From the NCBI GenBank assembly GCA_964058845.1, contig CAXKVR010000001.1, positions 620,001 through 684,000 of the forward strand: a stretch of 64,000 nucleotides of DNA, in the 5' to 3' direction. Positions 1-11,004 of the stretch are shown one piece after another. The notes under the pieces are model-generated. The model did no database searches and was not told the DNA's origin. It saw only the letters and a program-made list of their open reading frames with translations. Made by a program: the position numbers and the translations under genes. The stretch's first letter is position 1; each line of letters starts with the position of its first letter. This DNA comes from Carex sylvatica (Eukaryota; Streptophyta; Magnoliopsida; Poales; Cyperaceae).

Positions 1-240
1 CAGACCGAACTGACTGTTCGGTCTCAACTTTTTTTTTTCGTTTTTTCCAATTCTTTTTCAATTTTTCACGATGGCTACACAATTTTTGCCACAGAAGATC
101 CGGGCTTATTTTCTCCAGACCGGACGGACTGTTCGGTCTCTATTTTTTTTTCTCTAGACCGGACGGACCGTTCGGTCTCTATCTTTTTTTCTCCAGACCG
201 GACGGTTGGTTCGGTCTCTATTTTTTTTCCTTTTTCTATC
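1..240 (+). repeat. Left terminal inverted repeat of the MULE with GACCG palindromes
   Basis: Four imperfect palindromic units of the form GACCGRACGGWCYGTTCGGTC are spaced by poly-T/CT tracts, at about 2-25, 117-140, 158-180 and 197-219. The outer part matches the reverse complement of about 8450-8580. Repeated short palindromes near the ends of MULEs are typical transposase-binding candidates; the binding role is inferred. Confidence 0.8.
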
Positions 241-371
241 CAACCCGTGGCTCTCTCCTTCTTCTTTCTTCCTTCTCTCTGCATGCCTCCTTTTTCATTT
301 CTTCTTTCTTCCTTCATCTAATTTTTTTTTAACTCTCATAATTAATGTGATTTTTATTCTAATCACATAAG

Positions 372-608
372 CCATGTTTGGTTGTGAATTAAGAGGTGGA
401 GTAAACCCCTTACTCCACGTTTAAGGAGTCAAACGAGAAGTAAAATAGAAGGAGTAAGATGAAGTAAGAGGTGAGCTAAACCAGAGTAACTTGCTCCACC
501 TTGAGAGGTGGTTTAGCTTACTCCACCAAACATGATTAACTTACTCCACCTTACCTTGGAGTAAGCAATTTACTCCGGATTAAAGTTACTCCACAACCAA
601 ACATGACT
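372..608. mobile_element. 237-bp MITE nested in the MULE
   Basis: The ends are inverted: the left reads CCATGTTTGGTTGTG and the right reads CACAACCAAACATG. Both sides are flanked by the direct repeat ATAAG (367-371 and 609-613). The interior is built from inverted GGTGGAGTAA / TTACTCCACC words. It has no coding capacity. The class is uncertain; a 5-bp flank repeat is short and could be chance. Confidence 0.7.
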
Positions 609-879
609 ATAAGTTTGTTTATTTTTGAAAGAAGAACAATAAAAGTTTCAGATCTACAAATTTCGTTAGGTATGTATTTAATTCTTTTATTTTTGTTAAA
701 TAATCCCTAATTATTAATAAATAATTAGAATAAATTATTTATGTTATAATTGTAGTATAAATAAATAGTTTATGTGTAATTTTTTCTTTTTGTAGTATAA
801 ATAGTTTATGTGTATTTTTTTTAGTAATATAAATAGTTTATGTTGGAATTGTAGTATAAAAATATAGTTTATGTACTAA

Positions 880-2130
880 TTTATTTGCATGTAGTTTTTT
901 TTAGTGTAGATGCATGTAGTAATTGTTGAATGATTTTTTTATTTGCATGGTTTATGTAGATGCATGGTTTACGTGAATGTAGTATTTTTTGGATTATTTA
1001 TTTCGTAATTATGTAGATCCATGGTTTATTTGCATATAGTTTTTTTTTATTGTAGATGCATGTAGTAATTGTTGAATTATTTTTTTATTTGCATGGTTCA
1101 TGTAGATGCATGGTTTATGTACATGTAGTTTTTTTTAGTGTAAATGATGCATGTAGTATTTTTTGGATTATTTATTTTTGTAATTATGTAGATTCATGGT
1201 TTATTTGCATATAGTTTTTTTTAGTGTAGATGCATGTAGTAATTGTTGAATAATTTTTTTATTTGAATGGTTCATGTAAATGAATGGTTTATGTGTATGT
1301 AGTCTTTTTTTTTAGTGTAGATGATGCATGTAGTATTTTTTAAATTATTTATTTCATTATTATGTAGATGCATGGTTTATTTGTATGCAGTTTTTTTTAG
1401 TGTAGATGCATGTAGTAATTGTTGAATGATTTTTTTATTTGCATGATTTATGTAGATGCATGGTTTATGTGCATGTAGTTTCTTTTAGTGTAGATGATGC
1501 ACGTAGTATTTTTTTGGATTATTTATTTCGTAATTATGTTGATGCATGGTTTATTTGCATATAGTTTTTTTTTTATTGTTGATGCATGTAGTAATTGTTG
1601 AATGATTTTTTTATTTGCATGGTTCATGTAGATGCATGGTTTATGTGCATGTAGTTTCTTTTAGTGTAGATGATGCACGTAGTATTTTTTTGGATTATTT
1701 ATTTCGTAATTATGTTGATGCATGGTTTATTTGCATATAGTTTTTTTTTATTGTAGATGCATGTAGTAATTGTTGAATTATTTTTTTATTTGCATGGTTC
1801 ATGTAGATGCATGGTTTATGTGCATGTAGTTTTTTTTAGTGTAGATGATGCATGTAGTATTTTTTGGATTATTTATTTCGTTATTATGTAGATGCATGGT
1901 TTATTTATATGCAGTTTTTTTTAGTGTAGATGCATGTAGTAATTGTTGAATGATTTTTTTATTTGCATTGTTTATGTAGATGCATGGTTTATGTGCATGT
2001 AGTTTTTTTTAGTGTAGATGATGCATATAGTATTTTTTGAATTATTTATTTCATAATTATGTAGATGCATGTTTTATTTGCATGTAGTTTTTTTTTAGTG
2101 TAAATGCATGTAGTAATTGTTGAATGGTTT
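880..2130 (+). repeat. Tandem array of ~175-bp units inside the MULE
   Basis: The phrase ATGCATGTAGTAATTGTTGAA recurs, with TAGTAATT starting near 917, 1063, 1237, 1413, 1588, 1764, 1937 and 2111. This gives a first spacing of about 146 and then a steady 173-176 bp. Each unit also carries ATGCATGGTTTATGT and AGTGTAGATGATGCA words. It lies between the left end and the PMD gene, where it could act as a subterminal array or promoter. The AT-rich sequence has no coding potential. Confidence 0.9.
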
Positions 2131-2249
2131 TTCTTTTTAGTGTAGAATGAATGTTAATATTTGATTGGGTTTGCATGTAATGCATGCTAATATTGAATTG
2201 GATTTGCATGTTAATTTTTTGTATGTATTTATTTAGATTGTAGTGAAAA

Positions 2250-4629
2250 ATGGAAGGTGAAATGCAAGGTGAAGAACCTTTATTGTAGTTGCCTCATGCA
2301 CAACATCAATCACATGCGGCGACTGTAACGGTATTTGTTTAATATCGGTTTGGATTTAAATTTACTTATTAAATTCCTGAATTCAAATTTAATTTTTGGT
2401 TAAACTTTTTTTGCATGACAATTATCGTTCCAGCCTAATCATTGGTTGCGTCCTGGAGCTTGCCAAATGCACATTAATTGCCACCAAATTATGAAAGAAG
2501 ATTTGAAGAACTTAGAATTGTATCAGATGGTCGAAGTCCATCGTTGTTAAATTGACAAAGGGTTGATCACTACTCTCGTCGAGAGGTGGAGGCCCGAGAC
2601 AAATAGTTTTCATCTTTTGGTGGGAGAGTTTATGGTGACATTGGAAGATGTTAGCTGTTTGTGGGGCTTATCTGTTACCGGTAAAATATTTTTTGCTGCT
2701 AATTTATACTTTTGTTATTAATTAAAATTTTGTAGTAGTGTAATTTTGTTTAACATCTATGTTTATAGAGAAGGCTATCTCTAGATGTATCGATATAATT
2801 GGTCACAATTGATCCTAGATTGCCTAGGACATGAAGTGTATGATGGTTATGAATGGGATGAAAATGAATTTTATTATAAAAAGGTGGAGAATTCGGGTCA
2901 ACCCAATGATAAAATATCAATATTACAAAACTATGTGCGTCTTGTATGGTTGAGAATAAATTTTACAAATACGGAATTGGATGGAGTCAGTGACCAGTAG
3001 ATAATCAATCGGCACACACGAGCATATGCAATGGAGTTGTTTGGGACTATAATGTTTTCCAATGCAAATTCAAGCTCTGTTCGGTTAATGTATTTACAAT
3101 TTCTGGAGGATTTGGGACCTCGATGTGAAAACTATTATAACTGGGGAGGTGCTGTACTTGCATGCCTATATCGTGAATTGTCACGGGCATGCAGATATAA
3201 AGTAAGTTCAATTAATGGTGCATTACTACTGCTTCAGATGTGGTATTGGACTCGGTTTCCTATCGGCAGGCCCATACCACATGATATACCATTTGACAGT
3301 GAACCAGTGGATGAGAGATGGGCATATAGAGCAAAATGGACCATTCTATGGGGGGGGGGGGGTAACCCTAGGGAAGGTACATTTTAATAATAAATATTAT
3401 ATTTTTATCCATATAAGTTTGTGTTGAATGTATACTTATAATTGTCATGTGTTTACAACTTAGGCACATCGCAATCTCGGTGTCAATTTGAGCAATTGAA
3501 GTCCAATGTTGTCAATTGGACGTCGTACAGAGGTTACCAAAACATAATGCATTGGCACGGGATAAGAGACCAGTCGTTCTTTCTATGTCGCGTGTGGTGC
3601 ATCCATTTCTGGGAGGTAGAGTATCACCTTCCCGAGAGGATTTTTTGGCAGCTTGGATTATTTCAACCAGTTCCTCCTCTAGCTCTGCCAACCTTCAGCT
3701 ATCTTGAGAATATTCGCAAATGGACACAAGGACGAGGGTTGTTTGATGACGGGTCCTCTGTGGACTGGAGCGAACATTTTCATCACTTTATCGTGGCACC
3801 TCCCCAAAATTTTTCACAGCGTTCTAAACGTGGATATTTTTATTCTTATCTTCCAGATAGGTACGATTAAATTTAAAATATAATATATAATATTTACATT
3901 TAACATTGCTATGAAATATTTATTAATTTTCACTTTTACCCAAGGTATCATGAGTATATGGAATGATTCTTCCATCATAGCATGTTAAGTGTGTATCCAA
4001 AATAAGACAATGAAGAAATTGTGAGCTAGGCAGTACCTGAACAGGGAGGACACGTAGCAGATATTGGGTATGTCCTAGATGCCATGATTCAAGCTCGTTT
4101 GGTAAGTATTTTAATTTTTGTTTTTAATATATTATTTTATTTTATTGTATCACACAAATTATCTTTTAAATATATTAATTTCTTGTAGAAATTCCGCCAG
4201 TTGAAGCAGACCGCAAAAGGAATCAGTATGGTAAAGACGCATGGACAGAAGGCTTTTGGACTTATGATGCTTGAAAATAGCTGTGATGTCCTATCCGACC
4301 TCGGACAAATTGCACTGTTCACGGCCATGCTCAAGCAGGCAGAACTTCCAATTGATATAAGAAATATCGATATCAACACTGATTTTCCAGACCAATTTCC
4401 GAGAGAACCACGGGTCAAAGTTCCTCAAACTGCCATGTATGATGATATATCTGACATTTTTCAGTCGATGAGGTCCATTAGGATAGAAGGGCATACCCTA
4501 GGAGAAAGTGGTGCCCTAAGAGATGGTGGTGCCAGTCCATCAATGGCAAATCCTGCTCGACAAAAAAAAAACAACCCAACAGATATAGTGACTCGAAATT
4601 CAGACATGCTAGGGACAGAGAATATATAG
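2250..4629 (+). pseudogene. Decayed plant mobile domain (PMD, PF10536-type) gene
   Basis: A start codon at 2250 (MEGEMQGEEP...) soon meets an in-frame TAG. From about 2555 to 2680 the + strand reads LITTLVERWRPETNSF ... TLEDVSCLWGLSV, the PMD signature (arginine/tryptophan block followed by a 'TLxDVxxLxGL' motif). Open pieces continue at 2785-3000, 3031-3387 (HTRAYAMELFG, GGAVLACLYRELSRA), 3442-3870 (VEYHLPERIFWQLGLFQPVPP) and a charged tail at 4201-4629. Stops (for example 2998) and frame changes interrupt it, some possibly introns. PMD proteins occur as host MAIN/MAIL factors and inside transposons; the position within MULE ends makes this the transposon type. Function in the element is not known. 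Confidence 0.8.
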
Positions 4630-4660
4630 ATGAAGACAAAAACTTAGTGTAGGTGTTTTA

Positions 4661-4770
4661 GCTTAGTGTAGATGTATTGCGTATGTTTTGTTTGAAGGCT
4701 TATGTTTTGTTATTTAGCTTAGTGTAGATGTATTGCGTATGTTTTGTTTGAATACTTATTTATTTTAAGT
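4661..4770 (+). repeat. Two-copy tandem repeat, ~56-bp period
   Basis: GCTTAGTGTAGATGTATTGC starts at 4661 and again at 4717, followed each time by GTATGTTTTGTTTGAA. It lies just downstream of the PMD gene. A related AGTGTAG word also occurs in the 175-bp array. Confidence 0.8.
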
Positions 4771-4887
4771 ATTTAGTTTAGCTTGTATAGTTTACGATGA
4801 AACAGGTGCTTAGAAAGCAAGAGAGAGAGGTACTAGGTTATGTTTGAAGGCTTTATTAAGTCTCGCCTCCAATCTTGACTCCCCAAC

Positions 4888-4960
4888 ACAGTCTTCTAGT
4901 TAAAAAAAACATAGTCTTCTAGTTAAATAAAACATAGTACTTCTAGTTAAAAAAACATAA
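4888..4960 (+). repeat. Short tandem repeat between the two MULE genes
   Basis: Three imperfect copies of a ~22-bp unit, CTTCTAGTTAAAAAAAACAT-like, lie in the gap between the convergent PMD and transposase genes. Confidence 0.7.
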
Positions 4961-4974
4961 CTCATAATTGTTCA

Positions 4975-7794
4975 GTGTTTACCATGTCTGAATATTCTAC
5001 TCAAACGACGAGCTATAGGCCGGCTACCAGATGGACGGCTACCAGATACGCTTCTTCGTAAATCTTGTGTAGCAGTTGCCTCTGCATACATATCGGATGC
5101 CTCTGGATGTGGACTAGATACGCTTCTTCGTCTTCCACCAGTTGCTCCTTTCAAATAATGAGAAAAAAATGATTACATGTATCAAATAATTCAAATATTC
5201 ACTTATTCGCTATGTAATTTCCAACCTGAAGTTCTTGTTCTATTTGATCCCTTTGGACGATCTACTACATTGCGTAGCCTAATTCAAGCTTATATATCAT
5301 CCATAAAATTTGGAATTCTCTTGTACTTCTTCCTACTCTTATTAATTTTATTTGGGTCCGGCCTAATTGTAGGTGCTCCCGCATTGAATAGCCAATTGTG
5401 AGCGTTACCAAAGCCGAAAAAATTACCTCTCCGTGTGTTGACATAATTTTCAACGCTATAATATTAGCTTACATAGTTCGTCAAATTTAGACGTAACTTG
5501 CAACACACCGCTAGGACATGGTCGCAAGGAATACCAATAAATTGTGATTTTTGACACTCACAAACAGGCATCCCCCCTCTCCAAATGAAAATCTAACTTC
5601 ATACTTCATACTTCATACTTCATATCTCCTTTCATTCCTACAATCAATAAATTAAAATAATTAAATGTTACCATTTATAAATTTAAACTGATAATTTAAG
5701 TAAGCAGCTGACATACCGTTCTGACGGCTCCATCATGAACTACGACCTCAAAAACATTGAGCCCCATTGGTATCACCTGATACTTTAATCCTTTTGAAGT
5801 CCAATATTGTAAAACTGATAATATATTTTTTGAAAATCTCATTCCTCTTTGAACCCACTGTTAAGCGACCTTACCTCTTTTCACATACCAATCCACAATT
5901 TTATAAAATGTGCGCTCAACTATTGCTATTACAGGCAGCTGGCGAGCCACTCAAAATACGTTGTTGAAGGATTCTGATCCGTTTGTAGTCATTATACCCC
6001 ACCTATTCTAGCATCCATCATGACATTGTGCCCATTTATGGAGTTGTAAAGGATCTTCTTCGAAATTTTGCAACCGTTTACCACACCACATGATATACTG
6101 ATGAATAGTAATACTCCTACCTTTTATCAAATCCATACCCTCATAAAATCTCCAAGGTTTCAACTTACACACAAATTTCTTGAATAATTTTTTGATAATT
6201 TGGTCCTTACACAACTTGTAAACATTTAACGCAATATGTTGAGAATATAATCGATGAACTGTTTCACCCCTTTCCTCACACCACTCTAAATCAAATCTAT
6301 CAAACACTGAACGAATTGCAGCATGCTAGTCTGATATAACACATATCCAACAAGGACCGACAACATTTTCACGTACAAATTGCATAAATCAGCCCCAATT
6401 GGATGAACTCTCCTCATCCGCAATCTCGAACGCAATTGGCAATAATTGTCCTTTATACCTGTTGGATAGGTATCCAGCATCTACACTTATAACTGGTCAG
6501 AGATATGACCAGGATTCAATGCATGGACCGAAAGCCCATGCCACACGAGTGAAAATATGGATACCCATTTTTGTAGATGGTTCGTGCTCAATTACGTATT
6601 TTGTGCCTGAGGTAGACATCTGGATTGCACCGAGCAGAGAAGGTAACAGTTCGTAGGCTTTTTCTCAAGAACCAAATAAATCAGCAATAGCCAATTCCCT
6701 CCCTCTCCAAATCTTGTTGTATGAAGGCTGAACTATTTTGTATTGATTTCTAACTACAAACTGACATGCTTTAATTGACATCTCCAGGTCCTCCTTTAGA
6801 CCAGGTTTGATAATATCTGCAATCATCTTGGCAGTCAGCTGACGATGTCTACTTTACAAGCAATACTGTAACAATTGTGCTCGTCTGAGTTTGTTGCAAT
6901 TGTCCAATTTCCTGTCTCAGTGGGTTTTGTGTATAACCTCCATGGACACCCCTCTGCTCTACATACAACTACATAGTCAGTACGATTGGTATATTTTTAT
7001 TTTAATTCTAAGTTATTATCTAGGGCAAATGCACCCAACTGGGATTTAAGATCGGCTTTGGATTCAAACATCTGTCCCACTGAAAATTGACCGTCAATTC
7101 TGGATAGATAACCAAAAAATGTTTCATCCTTGTACGGCATCGGCACATCGTCATTAAATGCCAGAAAAGGATGCTGCAATCCTTGATTAATAAAGGGAAT
7201 AGAATTTACCCACTCCTTCATTACATCTTGTATTCTAATTTGATCCTCCATTTCAGCCATATCATCTTCCCCGACAGCTGAGCCACCAAGGTTAGAGTTT
7301 GTGTCTGAGCTAGAGTTTGTATCTGAGCTAGTATTATTATTCAGCTCGTCCAAACAAGTTACCAAATCATCCACTATCGGTATTTCGGGTGGGTTATCAC
7401 AATATATGGGTGAATCAGACACCGTTGTGTCTCTGCTACTTCCAGGTACACTACTCGGATATGGGTCATAATTGCTCTGACTAACAAGTGGTACTGACTC
7501 AACCACTAAACCAAGAAGTTTAAAATTCAGTACCGGAGTGGCATATTCAAACATCATGTGCCATATTGTTTCCTCGTCTATGCTAAATAACTGGTATTTT
7601 TCTGCTGAGTCAAGTGGTGTTGTGTTCAAACAAGCATTGATTGTTAGATCGAACTAGCTAGGGAACAAATGAATGCTAACATATATATGTCTTCTTAGCT
7701 CATCAAGACTCGTTAAATCAGTAATAGAAAATGTGCAAGTTGGTGCGTCTGAAATTTCGCGTCCATAATAAACATTTATTATCACTTGAGACAT
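4975..7794 (-). pseudogene. Decayed mudrA-type MULE transposase with SWIM zinc finger
   Basis: Read on the - strand from an ATG at 7794 (MSQVIINVYYGREIS). The N-terminal part (6997-7794) holds one in-frame stop and an acidic/Ser-rich middle. A CRAEGCPWRLY...WTIATN block (about 6970-6870) is the MuDR DNA-binding-type region. The catalytic region (6700-6000) includes PVISVDAGYLSNRYKGQLLP and an ISD-stop-HAAI motif. A SWIM finger (CECQKSQFIGIPCDHVLAVC) lies at about 5570-5500, with a basic tail to about 4975. At least four premature stops fit single transitions (W to TGA twice, R to TGA, Q to TAG), plus a small frameshift near 6860. It would have bound the element ends and cut and joined DNA; it is inactive as read. 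Confidence 0.88.
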
Positions 7795-8099
7795 TATCTG
7801 AACAAAAAAAATTCATAATCAATCGTCGATATCATTTTTAATTTTACCACCTACAATATGATCGTAATTGAAAAAATAAATTTACTACAATCTTTAGATG
7901 AAAGCTACCAACACAATGCAGAGGCCGATATGTAAAAACACAATATTTGATAGAGCTTGGTTTTTAGCTTAAAATGGTGAAAATGATGGAGAAGAAGAAA
8001 TCAATTGTCTGTTGCAGGAAAGAAGAAGATGGATATTTATATAAAAAAAAATTACATGGAGACCGAATCCCTAATTCGGTCTCCAATTAAAATTCTCAA

Positions 8100-8300
8100 T
8101 TGTTCAGTCAAACTAGTAATAAATATTTCTTTAGAAAAATTAAAAAGTTTACTTTATCTTTATTTTGAAATTATTTTAAAAAATCACACGGAACAGACAA
8201 AAATCGGTTCAGTCAAAATAGTAATATTTATTTCTTTAGAAAAAAATTAAAAAGTTTACTTTATATTTACTTTGAAATTATTTACAAAAGGCCACAGGTA
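8100..8300 (+). repeat. Two-copy tandem repeat, ~112-bp period
   Basis: CAGTCAAA(C/A)TAGTAATA...TTCTTTAGAAAAA...TTAAAAAGTTTACTTTAT occurs at about 8104 and again at about 8213, with GAAATTATTT following each copy. It lies inside the right part of the MULE. Confidence 0.75.
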
Positions 8301-8395
8301 ACAAACAAAAATCGGTTGCAAAAATAATGAAAACAGTAATATTAGAAGAAAAAATATAGAAGAGAAAAAATATGGAGAAAGAGAAAAAAAAGATA

Positions 8396-8640
8396 GAGAC
8401 CGAACGGTCCGTTGGGTCTAGAGAAAAAAAAAGGAGACCGGACGGTCCGTCTGGTCTAGAGAAAACAATGGTGGATCTTCTGTGGCAGAAATTGTGTAGC
8501 CATTGTGAAAAATTGAAAAATAATTGAAAAAACGAAAAAAAAAAAAAAATTGAGACCGAATGGTCCGTTCGGTCTGAGAAAAAAGCAGCTGTGAGACGGA
8601 ACGATCCATTCAGTACATACGGTTTTTTTTAAAAAAAATT
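8396..8640 (-). repeat. Right terminal inverted repeat of the MULE
   Basis: Palindromes GACCGAACGGTCCGTTGGGTC-like (about 8397), GACCGGACGGTCCGTCTGGTC-like (about 8435) and GACCGAATGGTCCGTTCGGTC-like (about 8552) are separated by poly-A tracts. The stretch 8465-8510 is the reverse complement of left positions about 60-105 with few mismatches. A related GACCGAAT...ATTCGGTC palindrome sits further inside at about 8060. Confidence 0.8.
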
Positions 8641-8957
8641 CAATCATATTGATATAGTAAATTTCATTTAATTATTTATGGTTTATAAAAAAAATTCCAA
8701 ACAGAGCACCAAAGTAAAGCAAAGACGAAAGATGATTAATTGATTGTGTGACGATCACCTACTCAAATAGCAACCATACCCGTGTTTGCCTATTAAAAGA
8801 TTCTATTATATTCACATGGACCCTAACAGATTTTACCATATTATTAGTCATGTCGCCATGCCGCATGTTACTGTAATTAATTAAGAAGACCTAATTAATT
8901 AAGTAAGGCCGTCAACTCTTTTAAAGTCGTGGCTTTAACCTTGTTAATTATATTAGT

Positions 8958-9002
8958 CACGTGTGTAGTATCCAAGCTATAATGCCTCGAGGATTATAAA
9001 TA
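8958..9002 (+). promoter_or_regulatory. CYP79 core promoter: G-box and TATA box
   Basis: A perfect TATAAATA lies at 8995-9002, 114 bases before the start codon, predicting transcription start near 9027-9035. A palindromic CACGTG G-box (8958-8963) lies 31 bases upstream of the TATA box; G-boxes bind bHLH (MYC) and bZIP factors in jasmonate, light or ABA responses. The elements are seen; their use is inferred. The gap 8641-8957 otherwise shows only AT-rich sequence. Confidence 0.6.
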
Positions 9003-9115
9003 GCACTTGGGTATTGGATACCAAGGAATATAACCTTAACTAGCTCCCTGTTCAAAGAAAATTTAGCTCCCATTTAAACCCAACAACCAAAAATTGAGCG
9101 CCAAACATAACAAAG

Positions 9116-11004
9116 ATGATTAACACCTCAGTACATGCTTTCTTGAATTCTTCTCCTCTCTCACTCTCCAGTGCCATCCTTCTTTTTGCCTTGTTATTTG
9201 TCTTCCAAAAATACCGTATAAAGAAAGACAATATTTCAAAACAAACCCAACTTCCTCCAGGACCAATTCCTTGGCCACTTGTTGGTTGTCTCCCAGCAAT
9301 GCTCCAACAGAAACCTGTCTTTCGATGGATCCACCTGCTCATGAAAGATATGCGCACAGACATTGCATGTGTTCGCATTGGCCAAGTTCACATCATACCA
9401 ATCACCTGTCCTAAAATTGCGCAAGAAGTACTAAGAAAAAAAGATGCAATACTGGCATCAAGGCCAACATCTGTTGCCACAAACTTGCTTCGTGGAGGTG
9501 CAATTCTTTCCCCTTATGGAGATCAATGGAAAAAAATGAGGAGGATTCTGACTTCAGAAATTGTTTGTCCAGCAAAGCACCGTTCGTTGTATGATAAAAG
9601 AGCTGACGAGGCAAACCACCTTGTGCAATATGTGTACAATCTGTGTCAAAGTTCAAAAGACATTGACATGAGAGTTGTTACACAGCATTATTGTGGGAAT
9701 GTGACTCGTAGGCTACTGTTCAACAAAAGGTACTTCAGTCAAGTGATGCCTGATGGAGGCCCTGGCGCCGATGAAATAGAGCACATAAATGCTATCTTTG
9801 ATTTACTCAGATGTCTCTTTGCCTTTTGCATATCTGACTATATTCCGAGTTTGATAGGTTTAGACTTGGATGGTCATGAAAAGATTCTAAAAGGTGCACG
9901 GAAGACGATAGACAAATTGCACGACCCTATTATCAAAGAAAGAATCAAAATTTGGAGGCAAGCTAGCAATGATAGTGAAAGAGAGACTCAAGACTGGCTG
10001 GATGTTTTAGTTTCACTCAAAGATGCTGAGGGACGGTTCCTACTTACTGCAGAGGAGATCAAAGCACAATCTATTGTAAGGAAACATCAAACACTTTAAT
10101 TACAATGATCTTTGTTATTTCTTCAACTTTCTGTACTTCACTTTTCTGAAAAAAAAAAATTGTCCTCCAAAATTTTCAACTATATCAAGTTCCAGTCAAT
10201 ACAATGGAGAAATTTAAGAAAAAATGCAAGTAAAAGAATTCAACCTGTTTGAGTCTGATAAAAAAAGTGTCGCATGTATATACCAAGACTATCACATATA
10301 ATTACTGCATTAGATTTGTCTCTTTTAATTTTCAATGTAGCTAACTAAACCTGACAACTAATGGACCTATTGGACAGGAACTCTTCCTTGCCAGTGTTGA
10401 TAATCCTTCGCATGCGGTAGAATGGATTCTTGCAGAGATGATGAACAACCCCAATGTTCTTCAAGAAGCCACAAATGAAATTGATAGAGTGGTCGGCAAG
10501 GAAAGACTTGTTGACGAATGCGACATCCCTCGACTTAACTACCTCAAAGCCTGCATTAGAGAATCTATGCGTCTTCACCCGATTCTGCCATTTATTCCTC
10601 CACATCAAGCCATGGAGGACACCACAATTGCAGGTTACTTCATTCCCAAGGGAAGTCATGTGCTTCTAAGCCGACTTGGGATAGGCAGAAACCCTAAAAC
10701 CTGGGAAGAACCTCTCAAGTTCAAGCCCGAGAGACACTTGACTGACAAGTGCTCAGAAGTGTTACTTACTGAACCAGAATTACGCTTTATATCATTTAGT
10801 AGCGGAAGGCGCGGTTGTACGGGCATCACTCTGGGCACAACTATGACTGTAATATTGCTTGCAAGACTTCTTCAGGGGTTTACTTGGAGGAAACCACCTG
10901 GTGTTTCTTCAATTAGTCTCATGGAATCACATGAAGGAACTGCTCTTGCTAAACCTTTAGTTTTGCATGCTCAGCCACGTTTGACCAACTTATTTATCAA
11001 CTAA
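9116..11004 (+). CDS. Cytochrome P450, CYP79 family (amino acid N-hydroxylase)
   Basis: CYP79 enzymes turn an amino acid into its aldoxime by two N-hydroxylations, the entry step to cyanogenic glucosides, glucosinolates, aldoxime volatiles or auxin-type compounds, on the ER membrane with P450 reductase. Two exons, 9116-10075 and 10378-11004, join in phase 0 across a 302-bp GT-AG intron to give 528 residues, normal for the family. Visible: membrane anchor about 15-30, proline hinge LPPGPIP (46-52), the CYP79-type I-helix [11 protein letters not shown] (326-336) where NP replaces the usual Thr pair, ExxR (382-385), PERHL (437-441) and heme loop [10 protein letters not shown] with Cys467. [13 protein letters not shown] and KGSHVLLSR are also CYP79-like. 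The frame is intact. The substrate amino acid cannot be told. Confidence 0.93.

Larger units (their letters stand above)
1..8640. mobile_element. Large Mutator-like element (MULE) carrying a plant mobile domain gene
   Basis: The two ends are inverted copies of each other. The left end (about 1-130) and the right end (about 8450-8580 read on the - strand) share GACCGAAC...GTTCGGTC palindromes, a poly-T/CGTTTTTTC stretch and the block ATGGCTACACAATTT followed by GCCACAGAAGATCC. Between them lie a decayed plant-mobile-domain (PMD) gene on the + strand and a decayed mudrA-type transposase with a SWIM finger on the - strand. MULEs carrying PMD genes are known in plants. The right end has about 60 bases outside the last shared palindrome, so the true left tip probably lies just before base 1. 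No target duplication can be checked. Both genes are broken, so the element is probably no longer autonomous. Confidence 0.85.

Noticed and set aside
75..317. 80-residue Lys/Glu-rich frame on the - strand
   Set aside because: It is the MULE terminal repeat read through; the residues come from GACCGAAC palindromes and CT tracts.
880..2130. CRISPR-like or regularly spaced repeat system
   Set aside because: Units are contiguous ~175-bp tandem copies without unique spacers, in a plant transposon.
5177..5453. Membrane-like frames on both strands near 5.3 kb
   Set aside because: They overlap the C-terminal part of the MULE transposase just downstream of the SWIM finger; hydrophobicity is a by-product of AT-rich sequence.
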